Shown here piece by piece: positions 53,279 to 61,002 of a DNA stretch of 64,000 bases. The position numbers were made by a program, and so were the translations under genes. Origin of the DNA: Microbulbifer flavimaris (GTDB lineage: Bacteria; Pseudomonadota; Gammaproteobacteria; Pseudomonadales; Cellvibrionaceae); contig NZ_LRFG02000002.1 in assembly GCF_001641755.2 (NCBI RefSeq), positions 186,001-250,000 of the forward strand, given 5' to 3'. Numbering within the stretch: position 1 is the first letter of the stretch; each line of letters begins with the position of its first letter. The notes under the pieces were generated by a model. It was not told where the DNA came from. It did not search any database and saw only the letters and a program-made list of their open reading frames with translations.

Positions 53279-54484
53279 ATGCTGGAACTGAGACCCATTT
53301 TATCGGCGCTCTGGCGCCACAAAGTTTCCGCCCTGCTGATTGCCCTGCAATTGGGGCTGACCCTGGCCATTGTCAGCAACGCGCTGGTGGTGATCGATGA
53401 GCGCAGCGAGCGCATCTCCCGCCCGACGGGCCTCGCTGTAGAGGACATCAACAGCTTCAGTTTCCTGGCCATCCCGGAGGACTATGACAAGTTCGAGGCC
53501 TTCCGGCTGGACCTGGATATGATCCGTTCACTGCCCGGTGTCGCCAGCGCCACCATCAGCAACCATGTCCCCCTTTCCGGCAGCGGCTCCGCCAGCGGCT
53601 TTTACACGGAACCAAACAAGGAGACCGGGGGTATTAGTGCCAACTACTACACCGTGGATGAGCACTTTATTGATGCACTGGGCATGAAACTGACGGCCGG
53701 CCGCGGCTTTTCCCCGGAAGAGGTCATGCAGGTCGGTGCCACCAGCAGCGAGCGCCCGACAGTGGCTGTCGTCACGCAGAAGTTTGCCGATGAGGTATTC
53801 CCCGAAGGCAACGCCCTCGGCAAAGCGTTTTTCCTCGGTGGCGACGATCATCCCATCGAAGTTGTCGGCATCGTCGAGCGCAACCTGGGCCCCTGGCCAA
53901 ACTCCTCCGTTGCCGGACGCGGCGTCTTCTACCCGGCAATCATGGATCAGTGGTTCTATTACATCGTGCGCGCCGAGCCCGGACAGCGTGATGCTGTGTT
54001 GAAGCTGGTGGAGGAGAAACTGGCCGAACGTGATCCCAACCGTGTGATCAACGCCGACACAATGGAGGAACAGAAAGCTCAGCAGTACGCCAGTGACAAC
54101 ACCATGATCAAGGTACTGGCCAGCGTCGTCATTCTGCTTACCTTTATCGTGGCTCTGGGTATTGTCGGTCTGACCGTATTCTGGATCACCCAGCGGCAGA
54201 AGCAGATTGGAGTGCGGCGTGCCCTCGGCGCGACCCGCAGCGCCATCAGCCGCTACTTCCTGCTGGAAAACCTGATCATCGCCGTGACCGGCATCGCGCT
54301 GGGTGCGGCAGCAGCGCAGGTCTTCAATGGTTTTCTCGCCAGCGAGTTCAACCAGCCGGCATTGCCACCAATCGTGACCATCTCGTGTGCGCTCTTCCTG
54401 CTCGGGGTGAGCCTCGCTGCAGCCCTGGTACCGGCGCTGCGGGCAGCCAATATTTCGCCTGCCACTGCCACACGTAGCGTGTAG
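53279..54484 (+). CDS. FtsX-like ABC permease (MacB-type), second subunit
   Basis: A 401-residue permease of the same type as its upstream neighbour: N-terminal helix (SALLIALQLGLTLAIVSNALVVI), periplasmic domain, then three helices (VLASVVILLTFIVALGIVGLTVFWI, LLENLIIAVTGIALGAAAAQVF, IVTISCALFLLGVSLAAALVPAL). The motif IGVRRALGATRSAI is the FtsX signature. It begins 28 bases after the first permease; together with the ATPase at 51223 the genes form a pump. Confidence 0.94.
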   Translation: MLELRPILSALWRHKVSALLIALQLGLTLAIVSNALVVIDERSERISRPTGLAVEDINSFSFLAIPEDYDKFEAFRLDLDMIRSLPGVASATISNHVPLSGSGSASGFYTEPNKETGGISANYYTVDEHFIDALGMKLTAGRGFSPEEVMQVGATSSERPTVAVVTQKFADEVFPEGNALGKAFFLGGDDHPIEVVGIVERNLGPWPNSSVAGRGVFYPAIMDQWFYYIVRAEPGQRDAVLKLVEEKLAERDPNRVINADTMEEQKAQQYASDNTMIKVLASVVILLTFIVALGIVGLTVFWITQRQKQIGVRRALGATRSAISRYFLLENLIIAVTGIALGAAAAQVFNGFLASEFNQPALPPIVTISCALFLLGVSLAAALVPALRAANISPATATRSV

Positions 54485-54563
54485 AATGAGGCTGCTCTCA
54501 TAAAAAAAGAGACCAGAAACGGGCGCTTGCGCCCGTTTCCCATTTGAGGCCACCACCATCAGC

Positions 54564-55907
54564 ATGGACAAAGTCTTAATCATCGACGACAACCAGGGCA
54601 TCATCACCGCCCTGGAAATGCTGTTATCCCTGCACCGAATCGACACCGCCAGCGCTCTCACCCCGCAGGCCGGCCTGCAGCTTTTGCGTGAGCAGCCGGA
54701 CATCGGCCTGGTGATCCAGGATATGAACTTCACCGCCGACACCACCTCCGGCGAAGAGGGGCGCGAGCTGTTCTACGCGATCCGGGAAATCAATCCTGAT
54801 CTGCCGGTGATCCTGCTCACGGCCTGGACACAGCTGGAGATGGCGGTGGAACTGGTCAAGGCCGGGGCCGCGGATTACGTGGGCAAGCCCTGGGATGACA
54901 ACAAGCTCGTCGCCACCGTCAAGAACCTGCTGGAACTCAATGACCTGCAGCAGCGACAGCGCCACAGCCAGCAACAGGCACTCGCGGCGCGGGAGCGCCT
55001 GCATCAGAATTTCGATTTGCAGGGCATTGTTTATCGCAGCGATGCCATGCAGAAGCTGCTGGAGATGGCCACCCAGGTCGCCCGCTCTGATGTACCGGTG
55101 CTGATTATCGGCCCCAACGGCGCAGGCAAGGAAAAGATCGCCGATATTCTGCAGGCCAACTCGCTCATACACGAGGGCCCCTACATCAAGGTCAATGTGG
55201 GAGCCCTGCCCGAGGAACTGATGGAAGCGGAGCTGTTCGGTGCGGAGCCCGGCGCCTATACAGGGGCCGGCAACCGGGCGCGACAGGGGCGCTTCGAGGC
55301 GGCGGATGGCGGTACGCTGTTTCTGGACGAAATCGGTGAGCTCTCCGCCAGTGGTCAGGTGAAACTGCTACGGGTGCTGCAAACCGGTGAGTTCCAGCGC
55401 CTCGGCAGCAGTGAGACCCGCCACGTGCAGGTCAGGGTCATCAGTGCGACCAATGCCGATCTGCCCGCGCTGATCGAGAGCGGGCGTTTCCGACAGGACC
55501 TCTTCTACCGCCTCAATGTCATCGAACTGCGGCTGCCTCCGCTGTGCGAGCGTCCCGAAGATATTCTGCCCCTCGCCCGGAGTTTTCTCGGAGAAGATAA
55601 ACAGCTGGCTCCCGATGCGCAGCAGGCACTGGTTCAGTACAGCTGGCCCGGCAATGTCCGGGAACTGCAAAACAGCATGCAGCGCGCTGCAGTGCTAAGC
55701 CGCTCGGCAACCATCGATGCGCAGACCCTGGCACTGCCCGCACAGGAAAAGAGCAGCCGGGCAGAAATCAGTTTCGAGCCCAGTCGCGAATTGCTGGAAC
55801 AAACCCTCGCCAATTGTGACGGCATCATTGCCCAGGCCGCCCGGGAGCTTGGACTGAGCCGCCAGGCGCTTTATCGACGCCTGGAGAAATACGGTATTCC
55901 CTACTGA
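54564..55907 (+). CDS. Sigma-54-dependent response regulator (NtrC family)
   Basis: A 447-residue regulator. The receiver domain has acidic D8-D9, phosphoacceptor D53 (IQDMNF), T86 and K108 (VGKPW). The AAA+ domain has Walker A GPNGAGKE (183-190), the sigma-54 contact loop GAYTGA (230-235, where GAFTGA is canonical), Walker B GGTLFLDEIGEL and sensor II WPGNVRELQNSM. A C-terminal Fis-type helix-turn-helix closes the protein (IIAQAARELGLSRQALYRRLEKY). It activates sigma-54 promoters; the one at 49475 with upstream repeats is the likely target. Its stop overlaps the kinase start (TGATG). Confidence 0.95.
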   Translation: MDKVLIIDDNQGIITALEMLLSLHRIDTASALTPQAGLQLLREQPDIGLVIQDMNFTADTTSGEEGRELFYAIREINPDLPVILLTAWTQLEMAVELVKAGAADYVGKPWDDNKLVATVKNLLELNDLQQRQRHSQQQALAARERLHQNFDLQGIVYRSDAMQKLLEMATQVARSDVPVLIIGPNGAGKEKIADILQANSLIHEGPYIKVNVGALPEELMEAELFGAEPGAYTGAGNRARQGRFEAADGGTLFLDEIGELSASGQVKLLRVLQTGEFQRLGSSETRHVQVRVISATNADLPALIESGRFRQDLFYRLNVIELRLPPLCERPEDILPLARSFLGEDKQLAPDAQQALVQYSWPGNVRELQNSMQRAAVLSRSATIDAQTLALPAQEKSSRAEISFEPSRELLEQTLANCDGIIAQAARELGLSRQALYRRLEKYGIPY

Positions 55908-57244
55908 TGTGGCAACGTCTGACGCTAGAAGCCCGAATAACTGCAGTGGCCCTCGTTGCAGTGCTGGCAGGTACCAGCCTGCCCTTTTTACTGATTGAAC
56001 TGGGGGCGGATACCCGGCTCGCCTGGTCCGGGGGACTGCTGCTCGCGCTCCCCGTCCTGCTGTTGTTACTGCGCCGGGTCACCGGTCCTGCGCAACTGGG
56101 GCTGAAAACCCTCGAGGGTGGCCTGCTGAATTTCCGCGACGGGGACTTTTCTGTTTCCCTTGTCCTGGACCAGAGCGACGAGTTCAGCCGTCTTGCCAAA
56201 CTGTATAACGAGGTAGCAGAAATCCTTCGCCGTGAGCGGGCCCATATTCACCAGCGCGAGCTTTTACTCGACACTGTCATTCAGAGTTCTCCGCAGGCCC
56301 TGCTTCTCGTCGACCAGTCCGACCATGTGATCTATGCCAACAGCAGTGCTCGCCAGCTGCTGCACAAGGGAAGGCCGATCCAGGGACTGACTCTCACGCA
56401 ATTGCTGCCCCACTGCCCTGGGGAACTGGCCAGTGCAATCCAGAGCCGGGAAGAAGGCCTGTTCAGTTTTACCGACAGTGATGGCAGCCACACCATGCAC
56501 GTGGGTAAAAGCGTATTCGTGTTGAATGCACAGAAACACCACCTGATCCTGATTCGCGATATGACCCGGGAATTGACCCGTGCGGAAGTCCAGGTATGGA
56601 AAAAGGTCATCCGCCTGATCAGCCACGAGTTAAACAATTCCCTCGCCCCAATTTCTTCCATGGCTCACAGCGGCATGATGCTGGCCCAGCGGTTGGATGA
56701 AGAGACCGGTAGTTCCGATGCCAAGTCCCTGGCGCGGGTGTTCGACACGATAGCGGAGCGCTGCCAGCACCTGACCGAGTTCACCCAGGGCTATGCCCGC
56801 TTCGCCAAGTTGCCGCCGCCGAGTTGCGAGGAAGTGCCCTGGCAGAAGTTACTGGATCGCATCAGCCCGCTACAGACATTTTCCCTCAGCGGGACTTTGC
56901 CTGAGCGGCCCGGCTACTTCGACCCGGTGCAACTTGAACAGGCTCTGCTGAACCTGCTCAAGAATGCCAGCGAATCCGGCAGCACGGCAGAAGATATTGA
57001 AGTGGAACTCCGCTCCGATCGCAGCGGCCAGAAAATTGTGGTTCGCGACCGCGGCCATGGTATGAGTGAAAAAGTGTTGCAGCAGGCGCTGCTGCCCTTT
57101 TTCTCCACCAAGCCACAGGGGGTCGGCCTGGGACTGGCCCTCTGCCGCGAGATCGTCGAGGCCCACGGCGGGCGCCTGCAGTTGCGCAATCGCGATCGGG
57201 GCGGCCTCGAGGTAGAGCTCTGGCTGCCGCAAAAAGGTCACTGA
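55907..57244 (+). CDS. Sensor histidine kinase, NtrB-like, partner of the sigma-54 regulator
   Basis: A 445-residue membrane kinase. Two N-terminal hydrophobic helices (AVALVAVLAGTSLPFLLIEL, GGLLLALPVLLLLL) leave almost no periplasmic loop. A HAMP-like stretch and a PAS-like domain follow (about 118-215, TVIQSSPQALLLVDQSDHVIYANSSAR). The H-box is RLISHELNNSLAPI with His240. The ATP-binding domain has N-box LLNLLKNASES, DRGHGM, a short F box FFSTK and G2 GLGLALCREIVE. It should phosphorylate the regulator encoded just upstream. With a very small loop the signal is probably sensed in the membrane or cytoplasm. Confidence 0.95.
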   Translation: MWQRLTLEARITAVALVAVLAGTSLPFLLIELGADTRLAWSGGLLLALPVLLLLLRRVTGPAQLGLKTLEGGLLNFRDGDFSVSLVLDQSDEFSRLAKLYNEVAEILRRERAHIHQRELLLDTVIQSSPQALLLVDQSDHVIYANSSARQLLHKGRPIQGLTLTQLLPHCPGELASAIQSREEGLFSFTDSDGSHTMHVGKSVFVLNAQKHHLILIRDMTRELTRAEVQVWKKVIRLISHELNNSLAPISSMAHSGMMLAQRLDEETGSSDAKSLARVFDTIAERCQHLTEFTQGYARFAKLPPPSCEEVPWQKLLDRISPLQTFSLSGTLPERPGYFDPVQLEQALLNLLKNASESGSTAEDIEVELRSDRSGQKIVVRDRGHGMSEKVLQQALLPFFSTKPQGVGLGLALCREIVEAHGGRLQLRNRDRGGLEVELWLPQKGH

Positions 57245-57480
57245 AAATAGCAACGGCATCGCCCGTTATGCCCCGCCATGCAGTGCACAATCTGGCCGGG
57301 CAACCCCCTCCAATAAAATCGCATTTGAGAATGCCTTGCATTGCGTTTTTCAGGCAACTGTAATGCAGGGAAAAAACGAAAATCGGCTACTAGACTTTCG
57401 CTAACGGTCTACTCAAGCCGGCAGACCCCGTGTGCCGGTTTACCGTTGTGAAAATCATCGTCTCACTTAGGAGCCGAATC

Positions 57481-57753
57481 ATGAGCGATTCAAAATCCGG
57501 TATCGAGCGGCGCAAGTTCCTGCGCCTGATGGGATGTTCGGCAGTGCTGATCCCAGCGGTCATGCTGCCCGACCAGCCAGCCCGCGCACAGGGCAAGGCC
57601 AGCAAAGAAGCGGTACAGTATCAGGACACACCGAAAGACGGCCAGAAGTGTGTGGACTGCCAATTCTGGACCGACCCCAATGGCTGCCAGGTGGTGGAGG
57701 GTGAAATCAGCCCGGACGGCTGGTGCAGCCTGTACGTGAAGAAAGCTTCCTGA
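57481..57753 (+). CDS. High-potential iron-sulfur protein (HiPIP)
   Basis: A 90-residue periplasmic electron carrier. It has a twin-arginine export signal (RRKFLRLMG, then AVLIPAVMLP, cleaved near ARAQG). The four cluster ligands are in CVDC (CX2C), then Cys after eight residues (FWTDPNGC), then Cys after a further twelve (EISPDGWC), with the terminal LYVKK typical of HiPIPs. Such proteins hold one [4Fe-4S] cluster at high redox potential. AGGAG lies nine bases before the ATG. No redox partner is encoded nearby. Confidence 0.93.
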   Translation: MSDSKSGIERRKFLRLMGCSAVLIPAVMLPDQPARAQGKASKEAVQYQDTPKDGQKCVDCQFWTDPNGCQVVEGEISPDGWCSLYVKKAS

Positions 57754-58000
57754 GCCCCCGCATCACCAGCAGCGGGCACCGCCCAGTGTCCGCTGCCCCG
57801 GCGGTGTAAATCCGCTCTCCCGGAAATCATCCCACCCAGCCGTCAGTCGCTCTTGCCATGATCACGGGGCTTTCGTCCACGCACAGCCCGGCGGGGGCAC
57901 AATCGGCATGCCCTCTGACACGATCTATTTCGTGAAGAAAATTGTGGCAAGCGCCGACCGCAATGGGTCGGCGCAAGAGGGGGCCGGGACAGAAGCCCGT

Positions 58001-58399
58001 TTACTTGCTGTCCACCGGATAAACCATCTGGCAGCGGAGGTTGCTGGCATGCATCCAGCAATCGCTGCCCTCGGGGCACTCTGCGCCGGGCTCGATTTCA
58101 ACGGTGCCCTCTGGGCAGTGACTGAGCGATGCGGTAGCTGCGGAGCACCACGCTCCGGACATCAGTTGGTAGCAGCCACTGCCGTCAAAGCCACATTGTT
58201 CCGGGTAGGAAACCAGCATGTCCCCGGTCAGGCACTCCCGCGGGAAAGCGGGTACGAGTTCCAGCGGCAGGGTGCTGTCGGGGAAGCCCGGATATACGGG
58301 GTGTCCACTCAGGTCGCCCCAATAGCCATTGAAACTGGTTCCCGCACACCCACAAAGGATTGCGCTTGCTGCGGCCAATCCGAGTAGTTTATTTCTCAT
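58001..58399 (-). CDS. Small cysteine-rich lipoprotein
   Basis: A 132-residue predicted lipoprotein (signal MRNKLLGLAAASAILCGC; lipobox LCGC). About ten cysteines follow in paired contexts: FPRECL, EQCGFDGSGCYQ, AWCSA, SHCPEG, GAECPEGSDCW and LRCQM. The C-terminal CPEG..EIEPGAECPEGSDCW..LRC.MVY resembles the end of its upstream neighbour (CPGD..ELAPGSICPSTAQCF..RCIVY), so the two share a domain. The first 11 bases of the gene overlap the end of the gene at 58389-58646. It probably forms disulfides in the periplasm. The function is unknown. Confidence 0.72.
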   Translation of the reverse strand: MRNKLLGLAAASAILCGCAGTSFNGYWGDLSGHPVYPGFPDSTLPLELVPAFPRECLTGDMLVSYPEQCGFDGSGCYQLMSGAWCSAATASLSHCPEGTVEIEPGAECPEGSDCWMHASNLRCQMVYPVDSK

Positions 58400-58646
58400 A
58401 GACGATGCACCGCTTGCCGCCGGCTTCAAAGCACTGGGCCGTGGAGGGACAGATGGAACCTGGGGCCAGCTCTTCCGCATCCCCCGGACAACCGTCGTAG
58501 CTGGGCCTCTGCTCCGCGTGGACCGGAGTGCGCGGAACCGGCTGGGTATAGGGGTACACTACATCGCTGCGGGGGTCATGCGTCCCGCAAGCAGAGAGCA
58601 TGGTTGCCGCCGCCAACGCCAAAAAAATACTCATTGTCTTACGCAT
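58389..58646 (-). CDS. Small cysteine-containing lipoprotein
   Basis: An 85-residue predicted lipoprotein: signal FLALAAATMLSAC with lipobox LSAC near residue 20, then a Pro/Tyr-rich linker and a C-terminal cysteine module (DGCPGD, GSICPSTAQCFEAGGKRCIVYEK) related to that of the next gene. Start codon at 58646 (MRKTMSIFL). It overlaps the downstream gene by 11 bases. The function is unknown. Confidence 0.75.
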   Translation of the reverse strand: MRKTMSIFLALAAATMLSACGTHDPRSDVVYPYTQPVPRTPVHAEQRPSYDGCPGDAEELAPGSICPSTAQCFEAGGKRCIVYEK

Positions 58647-58709
58647 AGGAATCGCCTTGTCTTTGCTCTGGGTAAGCCGGGGTGGCCCGTGGGCTATGGC
58701 TCATATGGC

Positions 58710-58979
58710 TCAATAGACACGCATTACCGGAAAGAACCAGCAGGCAGAACCCATACTCCCCATATCGGCGTCGACATCACAATGACGACTGGATGCTGGC
58801 GGGAGTTTAGAGTTGGGCTGGAAATTCCCGACCTCGACAAAGTCCGCCGAAGTGGCATGTTCATCGGGATCAAAGAAGAACGGGTCGTAGCCTTCCGGCG
58901 CTTCGGCCGGCAGGAAAACACACCCTTGCAGCCCCAATGCCAGAAATACTGGTAATGCGAACATCCCTATGCGCTTCAT
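58710..58979 (-). CDS. Small lipoprotein of unknown function
   Basis: An 89-residue predicted lipoprotein: signal MFALPVFLALGLQGC with lipobox LQGC, then Asp/Glu/Phe-rich PEGYDPFFFDPDEHA and a C-terminal RHCDVDADMGSMGSACWFFP with two more cysteines. Its ATG at 58979 is preceded by GAGAGGTATTCGGAA. It is the first of three adjacent small lipoprotein genes on the minus strand. The frame is open upstream to 59084, but only the shorter form has a lipoprotein signal at the N-terminus. Confidence 0.7.
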   Translation of the reverse strand: MKRIGMFALPVFLALGLQGCVFLPAEAPEGYDPFFFDPDEHATSADFVEVGNFQPNSKLPPASSRHCDVDADMGSMGSACWFFPVMRVY

Positions 58980-59228
58980 TTCCGAATACCTCTCGCTTTC
59001 GAAGTTGCGCGACTGGTCCGTACTCTCTGAGTTTAGCTGGCGTGGGAATCGGCTCGCGGCCTGCGACACTAGATCAGCGCACAATTCAACGAGTATGTGA
59101 ATTCAGGCGCAAACCGGATTGCCGGGACGCCAAGAGAAGCGAACCGGGAGGCGCATGGCAGGGGAAATTGGAAACAGGTTGATTGGACAACACTGTGCGC
59201 GGAAAGGGCATGCGATGCGAGGAAAGCA

Positions 59229-59259
59229 GCCCTGCCTGCGGTTACACCACAGGCAGGGC
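59229..59259 (-). terminator. Terminator-like hairpin downstream of aceF
   Basis: A 10-bp perfect stem GCCCTGCCTG (59229-59238) / CAGGCAGGGC (59250-59259), 40 bases past the aceF stop on the minus strand. The downstream sequence is only TGCTTTCC, so it is a weak intrinsic terminator or an mRNA-stabilising hairpin. Confidence 0.6.
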
Positions 59260-59298
59260 AGGTTGGCGCAAACCTGATGAAGGCTGCGCCCGAGGGGG

Positions 59299-60972
59299 TT
59301 ACAGCAACAGCTTGCGGACGTCACCCAGCACGCTGACCAGGTAGGTCATGAAGCGGCCGGCATCGCCGCCGTTCACCGCGCGGTGATCGTAGGACAGCGC
59401 CAGCGGCAACATCTGCCGCGGCACAAATTCCTTACCGTTCCATACTGGCTGCACGCTCAGCTTGGAAACGCCGAGAATACCTACTTCCGGCGCGTTGACG
59501 ATCGGCGTAAAGCCGGTGCCGCCGATGGAGCCGAGGCTGGAAATAGTGAAGCAGGCGCCCTGCATATCGCGTGGCTTGAGCTTGCCTTCACGTGCCGCCA
59601 CCGCCATGGCCGTGGCCTCTTCCGCCAGCTCGTACAGTCCCTTCTTATCCACATCGCGGATAACCGGAACCATCAGGCCCTTGGGCGTATCCACTGCCAT
59701 ACCAATGTGCACATAGTCCTTGCGGACAATATGTTCGCCGTCGTTATGCAGCGACACATTGAAGCTCGGCTCTGCGCGCAGTGCTGCGGCCGCGGCCTTC
59801 AACAGGAAGGGAACCGGCGTGAGTTTCACCCCGCGCTTTTCCGCCTCGGCCTTCATGGACTTGCGGAATTCCTCCAGCTCGGTGATATCCGCGTCGTCGA
59901 ACTGGGTGACGTGCGGGACGTTCAGCCAGTTGCGCGCCATGTTGGCAGCGGTGAGCTTGTGGATCTTGCTCATCGGCTCGGTGGTCACCGGGCCGAACTG
60001 GCTGAAATCGATCTCCGGCATCTTGGCAATACCGGTGGTGCCGACACCCACAGCGCCGCTCTCGGCTTTCTTCACCTGCTCTTTGACATAAGCGTGCAGG
60101 TCATCCTTGGTCACCCGGTTGCGCGGTCCGCTGGGTTTGACCTTGCTCAGGGTCACCCCCAGTTCGCGGGCCAGTTTGCGCACGGCGGGGCCGGCGTAGA
60201 CTTCAGCAGAGACCGTCAGGTCCCGCTCCAGCGCATGGTCCTTTTGCGGGGCCGCGGGCGGCTCTTCACCAGCCTTCTGCACCGATTCTTTGGGCTCGGC
60301 CTTTTTCGGGGCCTCGGTGGCGGGTTTCTTCTCCGACTTGGGCGCCTCGGCCTTCTTGGCACCACCGCCGCCGCTGGTCTTGACCACACCCAGCTTGTCG
60401 CCGGTGGAGACCTTGTCGCCTTCCTTGACGTCGATGGAGACCACGGTTCCGGCGAATGGAGCCGGTACATCCATGGAAGCCTTGTCGCCTTCCACGACGA
60501 TCAGAGAGTCGCCCTCGGCCACTTCATCGCCAGGCTGGACGCTGATTTCGATCACATCCACCGCGTCGGCACCGCCGAGATCTGGCACCGTGACGCCCTC
60601 TTCTTTTTCCTCGCCACCGGCGGACTCTTCTTCATCGCCGCTCTCTTCGGAGGCCGTGGCTTCCTCCTCCTCGGGGGCTTCCTCCTGTGCCGGCTCGGAC
60701 TTTTCCTCCCCTGCGGACGAGTCCTCGCCTGCGGCCTCGGTTTCGATCTCGGCGATTACATCGCCCTCCGAAACCTGGTCGCCCTCCGAGACGGAAATAC
60801 TGAGGATCTTGCCGGCCATGGGCGCCGGTACATCCATGGAAGCCTTGTCGCCCTCCACCACAATCAGAGAATCCTCTGCGGCAACGGTATCCCCCACCGC
60901 CACAGTGATCTCGATGACATCTACCTGATCGGCCCCGCCGAGATCAGGCACTTTAATGACTTCTTTTGCCAT
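59299..60972 (-). CDS. aceF: Pyruvate dehydrogenase E2, dihydrolipoyllysine acetyltransferase
   Basis: A 557-residue E2 core. There are two N-terminal lipoyl domains, each with EGDKASM: lipoyl lysines at K43 and about K163. They are joined by acidic Glu/Ala/Ser linkers. Then come the peripheral-subunit-binding domain (AGPAVRKLARELGVTLSKVKPSG, about 258-290) and the catalytic domain with SYDHRAVNGGDAGRF near the C-terminus (His and Asp/Gly of the CoA-acetyl transfer site). It takes acetyl groups from E1 and hands them to CoA. It begins 30 bases after aceE. Two lipoyl domains place it between the one- and three-domain forms found in other bacteria. Confidence 0.97.
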   Translation of the reverse strand: MAKEVIKVPDLGGADQVDVIEITVAVGDTVAAEDSLIVVEGDKASMDVPAPMAGKILSISVSEGDQVSEGDVIAEIETEAAGEDSSAGEEKSEPAQEEAPEEEEATASEESGDEEESAGGEEKEEGVTVPDLGGADAVDVIEISVQPGDEVAEGDSLIVVEGDKASMDVPAPFAGTVVSIDVKEGDKVSTGDKLGVVKTSGGGGAKKAEAPKSEKKPATEAPKKAEPKESVQKAGEEPPAAPQKDHALERDLTVSAEVYAGPAVRKLARELGVTLSKVKPSGPRNRVTKDDLHAYVKEQVKKAESGAVGVGTTGIAKMPEIDFSQFGPVTTEPMSKIHKLTAANMARNWLNVPHVTQFDDADITELEEFRKSMKAEAEKRGVKLTPVPFLLKAAAAALRAEPSFNVSLHNDGEHIVRKDYVHIGMAVDTPKGLMVPVIRDVDKKGLYELAEEATAMAVAAREGKLKPRDMQGACFTISSLGSIGGTGFTPIVNAPEVGILGVSKLSVQPVWNGKEFVPRQMLPLALSYDHRAVNGGDAGRFMTYLVSVLGDVRKLLL

Positions 60973-61002
60973 GCTACTTGCCTTCTTCCTATTCAGCGGG
61001 CC

